DNA from: Nitrospira sp. LK70
Lineage (GTDB): Bacteria; Nitrospirota; Nitrospiria; Nitrospirales; Nitrospiraceae
Direction: 5' to 3'
Assembly: GCA_011090425.1 (NCBI GenBank)
Contig: PHGD01000037.1
Coordinates: forward strand, 1-37,853
DNA length: 37,853 bases
The notes beneath the pieces were generated by a model, which worked only from the letters and a program-made list of their open reading frames with translations, searched no databases and was not told where the DNA came from. The position numbers and the translations under genes were made by a program. This document shows positions 25,481-32,643 of this stretch, piece after piece (the first letter of the stretch is position 1; every line of letters begins with the position of its first letter).

Positions 25481-25949
25481 TTTGGTGTCTCTTCCGACCT
25501 GTGGTTCGGCCTCCATGCCGATTTTGATCTTAAGATCGCTGAACGGACCGTTGAGCAGGAGATCGACAAGCGCCTCCACCGCCATGTGGCCTGATCGCAT
25601 CATCCTCTGCCGGCGCTCGGTTGATTTCGTCGGCCAGGATGATGTTGCCGAAGATCGGACCAGGCTGGAATTGGAAGACATTCTTCCCGCCTTCCTGATG
25701 CAACACTTCGGTGCCGGTGATGTCGGACGGCAGTAGATCCGGGGTGAATTGAATGCGGCGCATGCCCGCATCCAAATTCTTGGCGAGGCTCTTCACCGCT
25801 CGCGTCTTCGCCAGACCCGGCAAGCTTTCAAGCAACAGATGTCCATTGGCGAGCAAGCCGACGAGCATCTGCCGGATCACATCGCGCTGCCCGATGATCG
25901 AGGCCTCCATTCTGCGCTGGAGGTCTGTCATCGCGTTCCGCGCTGTCAT
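25460..25949 (-). pseudogene. Truncated MoxR-type AAA ATPase gene with foreign tail
   Basis: From the ATG at 25949 (MTARNAMTDLQRRMEASIIG) the protein follows the MoxR family closely: 'GLLANGHLLLESLPGLAKTR' (Walker A region, with GLAKT), 'IQFTPDLLPSDITGTEVLHQ', and Walker B 'IILADEINRAPA'. Homology ends at that point, near 25610. The DNA then continues with a different open frame reading 'MAVEALVDLLLNGPFSDLKI', the possible end of another gene, which I do not recognise. More than half of the ATPase, including sensor and lid regions, is missing, so it cannot be functional. A deletion joining two genes is the simplest explanation. Confidence 0.8.
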
Positions 25950-25992
25950 GCATTCCGCTCCTTTCAAAAAGGCGCTGCGTCGGCTTGAACGC

Positions 25993-26574
25993 TCATGCGC
26001 TTGAACGGGCTTGAAGCTCCGCACGATTTACCAGCTTCTTCAACCGGAAGCCAAGGGTGATCAGCAGCAGGCCGAAGGCAATCGAATAAGCGGCGATCAT
26101 CCACACCACCGCGAGCGCGCCGGCGCCGGGGCTCGCGATCATGAGGACGCCGAACAGCACCGACAGGGCGCCGGACGCTCCCAGCAACCATTCGTTGTCG
26201 ATTTCCTTGCGGAGCCGGATCGCAGCGGCAATCTGGAAGATCCCGATGAACAGAGCCCACACCGCGATGAACATGAGCAGCGCCAATGTCGTCATCTCCG
26301 GCCAGAGAAAGGTCCCGACTCCGGCTAAGACTCCGAGCACACCGATCAGCACGAGCGGCCACACCGCCTTGTGCCCCTCACGTCGCCGATAGGCCGCAAC
26401 CAAGGCGAAGATCCCATCGGTAAACGCGTAGGCGCCGAAGAACAGCGCCAAGATCACGAGCGTGATGCCAGGCCAGACAAAGGCCAAGACGCCGAAGCTC
26501 ACCGCCGCTACTCCGCGCAGAGCAATCCAAGCCCAGTTCTTTGCCAGATGATCCAGCAGATGCCTATGCTCCAT
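25993..26574 (-). CDS. HdeD-family membrane protein (DUF308)
   Basis: This 193-residue inner-membrane protein has six predicted helices, arranged as three similar pairs typical of HdeD/DUF308. Conserved parts are 'WAWIALRGVAAVSFGVLAFV' and 'GASGALSVLFGVLMIASPGA'. HdeD is linked to acid resistance in Escherichia coli; the biochemical role is unclear. The ATG follows a GGAGGGAG-type site. A degraded second copy lies at 22676-22735. Confidence 0.92.
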   Translation of the reverse strand: MEHRHLLDHLAKNWAWIALRGVAAVSFGVLAFVWPGITLVILALFFGAYAFTDGIFALVAAYRRREGHKAVWPLVLIGVLGVLAGVGTFLWPEMTTLALLMFIAVWALFIGIFQIAAAIRLRKEIDNEWLLGASGALSVLFGVLMIASPGAGALAVVWMIAAYSIAFGLLLITLGFRLKKLVNRAELQARSSA

Positions 26575-26968
26575 GGTTTGCCTCTCCCTCCGTATTCCTC
26601 ATCCGCACTCCCTCTTATGCCTCGGGGGTCGAGTCCCTCCGTGACATCGGACCTGTTCGCATCGAAACTCTTCCTTCCTCCCGAATACGCAGCATCAACC
26701 CACTCCGGCATTCTTTCAGTTCCGTCTCTGCATGGGTCGTCCCGTTGCACTTCCCTACGTTCTGCAAGCCTTCTTGCATCACCCGATGAATCGTAAGGGG
26801 GATATTCTAGGATTAACTATTGCCGCTGTGTCCGATGGAGCTGAGCAGGCCAGATATGAATATCCACCGGCGGGAACGCCTGTCAAGGCTTATGTAAATG
26901 GATAATCCTACGTTCGAGCTTGTCTTCACCCGTGATGCCATTGAGCCGATAGTCATCCGTGTCCAGAA
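26575..26968. other. Gene-free gap upstream of hdeD
   Basis: This stretch of about 390 bases lies upstream of hdeD and downstream of the DUF4136 gene, both on the minus strand. Short inverted segments TAGGATTA (near 26809) and TAATCCTA (near 26905) are present. I found no gene, RNA or clear promoter. Confidence 0.35.
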
Positions 26969-27526
26969 CTACTTCGCCTTGGACGGCGGATAATTTTCGA
27001 ACGCTTTTTTAATCGCCTTCTCAGTCATTTCGATGTTCTTTTTCGTAGCATCTTTCATCTCGGCCACTATGGTGGCTCGCCACACCAGGGTCTTGTTTCC
27101 CGGCTCGACCAAATCCGTAATCAGTGTCCCTTCTCGATACTCATACGACGAAACCCCGCTGTAGCTCTTACTCCAGCCATATTTTTCTCCCCAGCTGAAT
27201 GCCTCGTCGCCGGCTCTGCTTTGCAATTGCTCTTTGTCCTTCACACCCACCCGGTAATGCACCAACAGATCCGGGTGCTCATCGAGGCTGGTTTGCGTCA
27301 AGCCTTTCTGCTGAAGCTCCCTACCGATCATCCTTTCCAATCGACGATGCATCAGAGAGTTGTCCAGAACCCCGGTTTGATTCAGGTCCGTCATTCCGGT
27401 AAAGGCGAATGTCTTGAATCGGCTGAAATCGACCGCCGGATCAAAGTCGGTCTTGACATCAATCGAAGTACAACCTGCGGCGCAAGCCACCAACATGGCC
27501 ACCACTCCGTTCAACCATCCCCGCAT
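26969..27526 (-). CDS. DUF4136 lipoprotein
   Basis: This 185-residue lipoprotein has lipobox AAGCTS near residue 19. It matches the DUF4136 family pattern: 'KTDFDPAVDFSRFKTFAF', 'IGRELQQKGLTQTSLDEHPD', 'LLVHYRVGVKDKEQ', and 'GTLITDLVEPGNKTLVWRAT'. The last 20 residues are Lys-rich. A strong AAAAGGAGG site precedes the ATG. These are envelope proteins of unknown function, often in small lipoprotein clusters as here. Confidence 0.92.
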   Translation of the reverse strand: MRGWLNGVVAMLVACAAGCTSIDVKTDFDPAVDFSRFKTFAFTGMTDLNQTGVLDNSLMHRRLERMIGRELQQKGLTQTSLDEHPDLLVHYRVGVKDKEQLQSRAGDEAFSWGEKYGWSKSYSGVSSYEYREGTLITDLVEPGNKTLVWRATIVAEMKDATKKNIEMTEKAIKKAFENYPPSKAK

Positions 27527-27929
27527 AGCGCACCTCCTTTTCTCGGATTCGACCGACTCCCTCGATCATGTATCAGAACCTTCCTGCACTGCCCCATAGC
27601 GCCCCCTCTCACGAGGAAGAGGCAGACTCCGGCACCGCCCTTCCCGCGATGGATGCCCTCTGTATAGGCTGGAATCGATCGAGAGTCAACGGCATGGTGG
27701 AACAGCGGGTTGAGCAATTCCGCAAGGACAAATTCAGATGGTCGCCGGCCTCTATCGAAGTTCACTTCGAGCGGTTGCTGAATCCACGTCGCCCGTTCCT
27801 CCTCCTGACGCATTCCCGCAACAATTTCCGCGACCGAGATGACCGAACAAGACGGGACGAAACGATCCGCCATTTCCGCGAGTATGCGGTGATAGCCACA
27901 CATCCGAGTCACATCTCGTCCAGCAACGC

Positions 27930-28022
27930 CGACCACGCAGCCTAGCTCCCTCGCTGGTATCGCTGCCACATCACGGCCAGATACTCCTGTTTGAATCGTC
28001 GCGCCATGCCACTCGCCTCCAT
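27930..28022 (-). pseudogene. N-terminal relic of an IS481-like/integrase-type transposase
   Basis: From ATG at 28022 or 28007 the frame reads MARRFKQEYLAVMWQRYQRG and stops at TAG (27942-27944). In neighbouring frames the DNA continues with ALLDEM and RMCGYHR, recalling the 'ILDEFCRVTGYHRK' helix-turn-helix of IS481-type transposases. Several frameshifts and stops destroy it, and no catalytic domain was seen downstream to 27527, where I recognise nothing else. The end-like repeats at 28061-28120 support an insertion sequence origin. Confidence 0.6.
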
Positions 28023-28060
28023 CTGCGCCCTCCTGCGGCCCTGCCCCATGCAGGGCAGGA

Positions 28061-28120
28061 GGGTAAGATTTGCAAATGGCGCAACGATCTGTCCCTGGGT
28101 AAGATTTTAGACGGCGCAAT
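28061..28120. repeat. Two copies of a GGGTAAGATTT repeat, probable IS end
   Basis: GGGTAAGATTTGCAAATGGC (28061-28080) and GGGTAAGATTTTAGACGGC (28097-28115), each followed by GCAA, are spaced 36 bp apart just upstream of the transposase relic. Paired sites like this are often transposase-binding sites at one end of an insertion sequence. A short GCCCTGC/GCAGGGC hairpin lies beside them (about 28039-28057). Confidence 0.5.
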
Positions 28121-28172
28121 ACGGTGGCTTGCGCCCCTCTCCACACCTCTGATAGGCTTACAGCCAATCTGC

Positions 28173-28418
28173 ATGAGGACTATGCGTAGAAAAGAGCTGA
28201 TCGAATCGAATCCAGCCATCATGATGGGGAAACCCGTCGTGGTTGGGACGAGAATCACCGTCGAACTCATCATTGAAAAGCTCGCCGCCGGCGAAACCGT
28301 TGAGCAACTTCTTGTGGCTCACCCCCGTCTCACACGCGAGGCGATCCATGCGGCCCTTGCCTTTGCTGCTGAAGCCCTGCGCGCCGACGTCATCTATCCC
28401 ACTTCGCTTGCTTCGTGA
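28173..28418 (+). CDS. DUF433 antitoxin
   Basis: This 81-residue protein shows the DUF433 pattern: 'IESNPAIMMGKPVVVGTRIT', 'VELIIEKLAAGETVEQLLVA', then 'HPRLTREAIHAALAFAAEAL'. The fold is a winged helix-turn-helix-like DNA-binding domain. DUF433 genes regularly pair with DUF5615 PIN-like toxins. The end of this gene overlaps the GTG start of that partner (GTGA). It lies just outside the IS relic. Confidence 0.9.
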   Translation: MRTMRRKELIESNPAIMMGKPVVVGTRITVELIIEKLAAGETVEQLLVAHPRLTREAIHAALAFAAEALRADVIYPTSLAS

Positions 28419-28777
28419 ATCTGGTAGCGGATGAAAGTATTGATGCAGCCATTACAATCTGGCTGCGACAAGAAGGCCATCGCGTCTGGGCTGTAGCCGA
28501 AATGACGCCGGGATTGACGGATGAGGCCGTCTTGGCTCTCGCGCATGACCAACGTGCAATCCTTGTGACCGCTGACAAAGATTTTGGCGAACTGGTCTTT
28601 CGTCAAGGCCGTGCCACGCACGGTGTGATGCTCATACGGCTCGATGGACTTTCAGCCGACGTGAAGTCCGAACTCGTAAGCAGAGCCTTCAAGGAGCATG
28701 CACCCCATCTTGAGAAGGCCTTCGCCGTCCTCACTCCGGATCATCTACGGGTCCGACGAGCTCTGACCCGTGGATAA
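28415..28777 (+). CDS. DUF5615 PIN-like toxin
   Basis: This 120-residue PIN-like (Mut7-C/VapC45-type) protein has acidic residues in the expected places: 'MNLVADESIDAAITIWLRQE', 'LTDEAVLALAHDQRAILVTA', and DKDFGELVF. The family is predicted to be ribonuclease toxins paired with DUF433. It starts at a GTG that overlaps the antitoxin stop, and length is typical. Confidence 0.9.
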   Translation: MNLVADESIDAAITIWLRQEGHRVWAVAEMTPGLTDEAVLALAHDQRAILVTADKDFGELVFRQGRATHGVMLIRLDGLSADVKSELVSRAFKEHAPHLEKAFAVLTPDHLRVRRALTRG

Positions 28778-29218
28778 AGATCCATGAAGGAGAACTTGCC
28801 GAGCTTTTCTGGCTCAGAGGCACAATACAAGATCCAACCCTTACTTTCTTTCACGGGAGGAGGAGAGGCACCGTACAGGTCACGAAGAAAACGCGGGGCA
28901 GAGACCGGAACCGGCTGACCGGAGAGGGACAAGCAGCAAGCATGACAGGATACTGGCGCGAGCGATGCGCTTCGCAGGGGTCAGCCGGTCGGCCGTTGCC
29001 GCTGGCGACCAAACGCGTGCAAGCACGTCGCGATGACGGATGACCTGATACCGTCAGAAAAGCCTTCCGGACCCTTTGAGTCTTCCCTCCCCTCTGGAAG
29101 CGATGCCTCAGACCGCGAGCAGGACTAACTGACACTCCCCCTGCGATCTCGATTCTCTTACGGACAAATGTTCGTTATTCCACTTCTTCTTGTTTCAGCA
29201 AGGCAAACTACCGTTAGC
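28778..29218. other. Gene-free gap holding one copy of a diverged repeat
   Basis: No convincing gene was found in this stretch of 441 bases between two TA modules. It holds one copy (29003-29038) of a 36-base repeat whose sister copy lies at 30190-30225. Confidence 0.4.
29003..29038. repeat. Diverged 36-base repeat, copy 1
   Basis: It starts TGGCGACCAAACGCG and ends GTCGCGATGACG, and matches the copy at 30190-30225 at 31 of 36 positions; all five differences are transitions. Both copies contain a small internal palindrome around AAGC. Beyond the repeat both show ACCGTCAG, directly in copy 2 and after an 11-base insertion here. Confidence 0.6.
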
Positions 29219-29644
29219 CTATCGACCACGAACAATTCGCACGAATTCGGAAGCCGTGATGATGCGGATCCCTCGAAACCGCTCAAGATCCAATAGGTGG
29301 CGATCTCCCGAGACAATCACCTGGCAGTTTCCCTGAACTGCAATGCCAAGAAACACGTTGTCCGATGGATCATCAGACACCATCTCAACATTCACGGGCA
29401 CAACTATTTCCGCAAGCGACAGCAGATCGTCGACAAAGGGAGCGATCTCTTTGGGAGTGAGACCGAACTTTGTATATCCGAACACGCGCACCAGTTCTTC
29501 GACAGCAGGCGTAGCAGATAGAAGCTCCACGGCGCCTGCACGCACGAGCTCTAACGCATGCCTTGGGGTTCCTGGCCAAAGGTAAGCTGAAATGAGGACG
29601 TTGGTGTCAAAGACCGCCCGCTCAATCTTTGACATGCCTGACAT
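29219..29644 (-). CDS. PIN-family toxin (COG1569-like)
   Basis: This 141-residue PIN-domain putative ribonuclease has acidic residues in 'IERAVFDTNVLISAYLWPG', 'TPAVEELVRVF', 'DDPSDNVFLGIAVQG' and 'IVSGDRHLLDL', all expected in the COG1569 toxin family. The frame is open to 29662. ATGs at 29644 or 29635 fit the usual length, both overlapping the end of the antitoxin gene. It is paired with the DUF2281-type antitoxin just upstream. Confidence 0.9.
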   Translation of the reverse strand: MSGMSKIERAVFDTNVLISAYLWPGTPRHALELVRAGAVELLSATPAVEELVRVFGYTKFGLTPKEIAPFVDDLLSLAEIVVPVNVEMVSDDPSDNVFLGIAVQGNCQVIVSGDRHLLDLERFRGIRIITASEFVRIVRGR

Positions 29645-29864
29645 TGTGAACGATGGCGGCAATTTTTCGAAGCGAGAGCTTGCGGAGGCGTTTTCGCTTT
29701 ACCAAGCGTGCGCTGTATTCATACACGGAAGGAAGTGCTTTCGTTCGCCGTTTCTGAGATGTCAAATACTCGACGAAGTCCAACACCTCGGCTTGCTTGA
29801 CGGCAGGGAGTCGCCGTAGTTTGCTTAGAATCGTCTCGCTGCGTGTGACAGACTGCCGTCCCAT
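29622..29864 (-). CDS. DUF2281-type antitoxin
   Basis: This 80-residue protein carries the short 'ILSKLRRLPAVKQAEVLDFV' stretch followed by EYLTSQKRR, typical of DUF2281 antitoxin-like proteins, then a basic C-terminal half. The ATG at 29864 is preceded by GAAGGGAG at 7 nt. Its 3' end overlaps the PIN toxin start. Pairing with a PIN toxin supports the antitoxin role. Confidence 0.8.
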   Translation of the reverse strand: MGRQSVTRSETILSKLRRLPAVKQAEVLDFVEYLTSQKRRTKALPSVYEYSARLVKRKRLRKLSLRKIAAIVHNVRHVKD

Positions 29865-29902
29865 TCGAGTCTCCCTTCGCAATACTTACAAGAACAGGGA
29901 AG

Positions 29903-29908
29903 ATTATA
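29903..29908 (-). promoter_or_regulatory. TATAAT -10 element for the DUF2281/PIN pair
   Basis: A perfect TATAAT on the minus strand, flanked by GGG and CCC, lies 38 bases upstream of the antitoxin ATG. No matching -35 at standard spacing is seen (TGGTGT at 17 bp), so an activator or tolerance for a weak -35 would be needed. Confidence 0.5.
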
Positions 29909-30084
29909 CCCTTCTGCTTCAGCACACACCAGCACTCCAACCGACTGCAACAACAGGCTTCTTAAGCTGGCTCGCAATTAAGATTCGGCGGGAGCCGGCA
30001 CTCGACTAAATCCTACTGACGCTTGGGACCGTGCAAGACCGCCTTCGGTGCGCGAGAGGGGTAAACCTGTCGATCGCCCGGCAA

Positions 30085-30112
30085 GGCAGACACCACCTCC
30101 ACGGTGTCTGCC
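30085..30112. repeat. Perfect 10-bp inverted repeat
   Basis: GGCAGACACC (30085-30094) and GGTGTCTGCC (30103-30112) surround an 8-base loop. There is no U-run on either side, and its function is unknown. Confidence 0.55.
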
Positions 30113-30189
30113 CTGCACCGTCGCAATCAAGATGACCGCTGTCGAATCACTTAACGACCATGGTCATGATCGTCGTCCCCATCACCGTA

Positions 30190-30225
30190 TGGCGACCAGA
30201 CGTATGCAAGCGCATCGCGATGACG
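30190..30225. repeat. Diverged 36-base repeat, copy 2
   Basis: This sister of 29003-29038 has the same orientation and lies 1,187 bases away. The two copies bracket the DUF2281/PIN toxin-antitoxin pair. Read on the minus strand both can encode RHRDxLAxVWSP, so a decayed coding origin is possible. Confidence 0.6.
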
Positions 30226-30371
30226 ACCGTCAGTCCCGACCTCATCAGCACAGGACCATACAAGACCAAGCAGCACGTTGGAGGTTAACAGTTCTCAACA
30301 AATTGGGGAGGATCCATCCTCAAGGCAAGGCGATTGTTTGGGACAAGCAGTGCAGGGGATGCGAAGAGAGG

Positions 30372-30453
30372 GCCCGGTGCGATGGTATTGAACCATCGCA
30401 CCGGGCTTTGGCTAGACCGCTATATGAGGCTGCCGGGCTAATCCCGGCAGCCT
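30372..30453 (-). terminator. Two perfect hairpins behind the copper operon
   Basis: GCCCGGTGCGATGGT (30372-30386) pairs with 30392-30406 around a 5-base loop, giving 15 bp. AGGCTGCCGGG (30427-30437) pairs with 30443-30453 around a 5-base loop, giving 11 bp. They follow the stop of the propeller gene by 10 and 57 bases in its direction of transcription. Neither has a U-run on the minus strand, so they may stop transcription only with Rho, or protect the mRNA 3' end. Confidence 0.5.
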
Positions 30454-30463
30454 GCACACACCG

Positions 30464-32569
30464 CTATGGGGTACAAGAAGGGCTCCCTGCCGGGAAGCCA
30501 CTCCTTCTCTGAGACTCCGTCAATTGACTACACCAAGAGCTGGGCAGGTTCTGCACCCAGCCGTGGTAGACGACCGGAACCGTCAGGATGCCCTGTCCGC
30601 CCATGCCCGGATTGCCGATCACCTTATCGTCATGCACAGCCGACGCCTTCCCAGCTAGCAACAGGCGCCCGACTATGGCGGCATCACTCGGATCGCCGTC
30701 CCTGTTGACATCCGGATCCACGACAATCAACGCGTTGCTGAATTTGCTGGCGACATAGGCGTAGTATTGGCCATACGGATTCGTATCGCCAGGCGGCAAT
30801 GCTTTGGCGCCGTATTGCACGCCGTGGCAGCCTGGGTCACAAGGCAACATCACCACGACCTTGTCTTCATTCGGATTTTCCGTTTTGTTCGGCAGTAGAT
30901 GCCGAGTATCAACAATCGTGATGGTGGCGGTCAAGGTATTGGCCGTCACCATGTTGGTGCCGTCAGGGCTCACCGGCGTCTGAATCGGCAGGGCACCGAC
31001 CGGCCCAGTGATTCCACCTCCAACCGGGTCGTAGTTGGCAATCAAATTAATCGGACTCTTGGCCGTGGGCGAGTTGTTGACCATATCCATAACCGATATG
31101 CTGTGACCAAGGAAATTGGCCACGTAATACTTGCTCGAATCCGGCATCATTCCCGTGGCGATTGGTACAGCTCCTGTATCAGGTGTGGCATCGATTAGAT
31201 GGGAGCGGAAGTTATACACCGTCGACGTACTGACATTTTCGTTCGGCGTCACCATCTTCATTCCGTCAGCGCTCATCCAATGACCATGAGGGTGAGTGGC
31301 ATTGTTAATGTCTCCGTCTGGAACAACCATGTCCGTTCTCATCGGGATGTCCTTCAGGAAGACATTACTATTTGCCAGCGTGTCAAACTCCCGCACGTTA
31401 TTGCCGCCGTTCTGTGCCACATGCACTTGGTCGTTATTGGCTCTCGTCATCACATGCGAGGGAGCGGGCCCCGCGTTCAGTTCACGTATGAACTTGCCGG
31501 TCTCCCTCTCAAACACCGTCACTCTCTCGTCGAACCATTGAGTCTGATAGATTACTTTCTGATCTTTATCCGTCCACATGTTGTGGGGATGGTTCATATT
31601 GTGCGCTGGGAGTGCAACCTTCTTTGTTAGCTTCCAGTCCGCTCCGTTGATGGCCGTCGCCGTCCCCGGCTTCGATTTCCCCCCTGTCAATTCAAACTGG
31701 GTGTTGACCCAGATTTCACCAACCGCTGCTGTTTTCGGGTTAAATAATTTATTTTCTCGAGTGTTTAGATCGACGGTCCCAATCGAAAGCACCGCGGAGA
31801 GATCCGAAACATCCACCCTGGTTCCATCTTGTTTGTACACAATCACCGGGACAGCCGGAAAGGCTGGAGACCACGTGCGCTTGGTGTAATCTTTCCAATT
31901 CCCCGGATCCGTGACAATAAAGAAGGTGCGCAAGAGACGGATCGCCAAATCGCTGTATGTCGGGACCGTAAGACGGCCGGCAGGGTCGGCAAGATCGTCG
32001 GGAAGGCCGGGAGGGCCGGCGACCAGTGTAATCTTTTTGCCGAGATCCAATCCCACCGTCTTGTCATCATCCACGATGACCCCCGCAAACATATAGACAT
32101 GGATGTCACAGATGAAGACGTACAGGCCTGGCTCCGTCAACTTCACGGTGGCCACCCCTCCCGGTTCCGGGTGGCGAAAATCGATGGCTGCCTTGAATGG
32201 CATGAGATTGTCACCCTTAATGGGGGGGACACCCTTGGGCCTAGTGGGGGCACCCTGGGGCCAAATCAAGCTCAGCGCCGTATGGATCGTGCTTGCTTCT
32301 CCACCATACGTGGAAAACCCCACCGTATCTCCAGGGCGAATGACGGCGAGGGACCTCTGTCCAGCCGTTGCATTCACACACCCAGGGGCGGGGGGAATGG
32401 GAGGCTTCGCGGTGCTGTCGCCTGACGTGCCTGTGTTCGAACAAGTAAAAAAGTTTCCCGGCCTGTCTCCAGCCTCGAATGACACGGTAGGTGCTGCCTG
32501 GGCCACGCCGGCCGTGCCCCATCCCACCAGCATACTGAATAGAGCCAATAAGAGTTGTCGCATGTTCAT
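30464..32569 (-). CDS. Exported plastocyanin-like copper domain fused to a beta-propeller
   Basis: This 701-residue exported protein has a signal peptide at about residues 1-26 (MRQLLLALFSMLVGW, ending VAQA). A cupredoxin-like domain (about 30-190) carries a type 1 copper-site pattern: an upstream His (STIHTALSL) and the Cys-His-Met loop 'YVFICDIHVYMFAGVIV'. The remainder (about 310-690) reads as a YVTN-type beta-propeller, with His-rich turns 'HNMNHPHNMW' and 'HPHGHWMS' and a C-D-P-G-C-H element. The ATG at 32569 follows AAGGAAGG; the frame is open further upstream without support. It is the last gene after the multicopper oxidase, suggesting electron transfer between the two in the periplasm. 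Substrate unknown. Confidence 0.8.
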   Translation of the reverse strand: MNMRQLLLALFSMLVGWGTAGVAQAAPTVSFEAGDRPGNFFTCSNTGTSGDSTAKPPIPPAPGCVNATAGQRSLAVIRPGDTVGFSTYGGEASTIHTALSLIWPQGAPTRPKGVPPIKGDNLMPFKAAIDFRHPEPGGVATVKLTEPGLYVFICDIHVYMFAGVIVDDDKTVGLDLGKKITLVAGPPGLPDDLADPAGRLTVPTYSDLAIRLLRTFFIVTDPGNWKDYTKRTWSPAFPAVPVIVYKQDGTRVDVSDLSAVLSIGTVDLNTRENKLFNPKTAAVGEIWVNTQFELTGGKSKPGTATAINGADWKLTKKVALPAHNMNHPHNMWTDKDQKVIYQTQWFDERVTVFERETGKFIRELNAGPAPSHVMTRANNDQVHVAQNGGNNVREFDTLANSNVFLKDIPMRTDMVVPDGDINNATHPHGHWMSADGMKMVTPNENVSTSTVYNFRSHLIDATPDTGAVPIATGMMPDSSKYYVANFLGHSISVMDMVNNSPTAKSPINLIANYDPVGGGITGPVGALPIQTPVSPDGTNMVTANTLTATITIVDTRHLLPNKTENPNEDKVVVMLPCDPGCHGVQYGAKALPPGDTNPYGQYYAYVASKFSNALIVVDPDVNRDGDPSDAAIVGRLLLAGKASAVHDDKVIGNPGMGGQGILTVPVVYHGWVQNLPSSWCSQLTESQRRSGFPAGSPSCTP

Positions 32570-32590
32570 AAAGCCTTCCTTTACGGTTTT

Positions 32591-32623
32591 GCCATGTGTG
32601 AACAGCTGCTGCTCACACATGGC
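32591..32623 (-). promoter_or_regulatory. Intercistronic 11-bp hairpin between oxidase and propeller genes
   Basis: GCCATGTGTGA (32591-32601) and TCACACATGGC (32613-32623) form a perfect stem around an 11-base loop containing CAGCTG. It lies 20 bases after the oxidase stop codon and 21 bases before the next ATG. It has no U-run. It could set relative expression by partial termination, processing or mRNA stability. Confidence 0.55.
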
Positions 32624-32643
32624 CTTCGTTTCCATAAACTCTA

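Larger units (their letters stand above)
29909..30463. other. Palindrome-rich gap after the copper operon
   Basis: No convincing gene was found. The stretch holds three perfect hairpins (30085-30112, 30372-30406, 30427-30453) and a diverged repeat (30190-30225). On the minus strand around that repeat a short open frame ends in an Asp/His-rich tail (DGDDDHDHGR). It has no supported start codon, so I do not call it as a gene. Confidence 0.45.

Noticed and set aside
27511-28167. 218-codon minus-strand open frame
   Set aside because: It has no family resemblance over most of its length and runs through the transposase relic in a mixed frame; only the GYHR part is explained, as IS debris.
30048-30512. 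154-codon plus-strand open frame rich in Arg and His
   Set aside because: It runs through the hairpins and repeat, has biased composition and no ribosome binding site.
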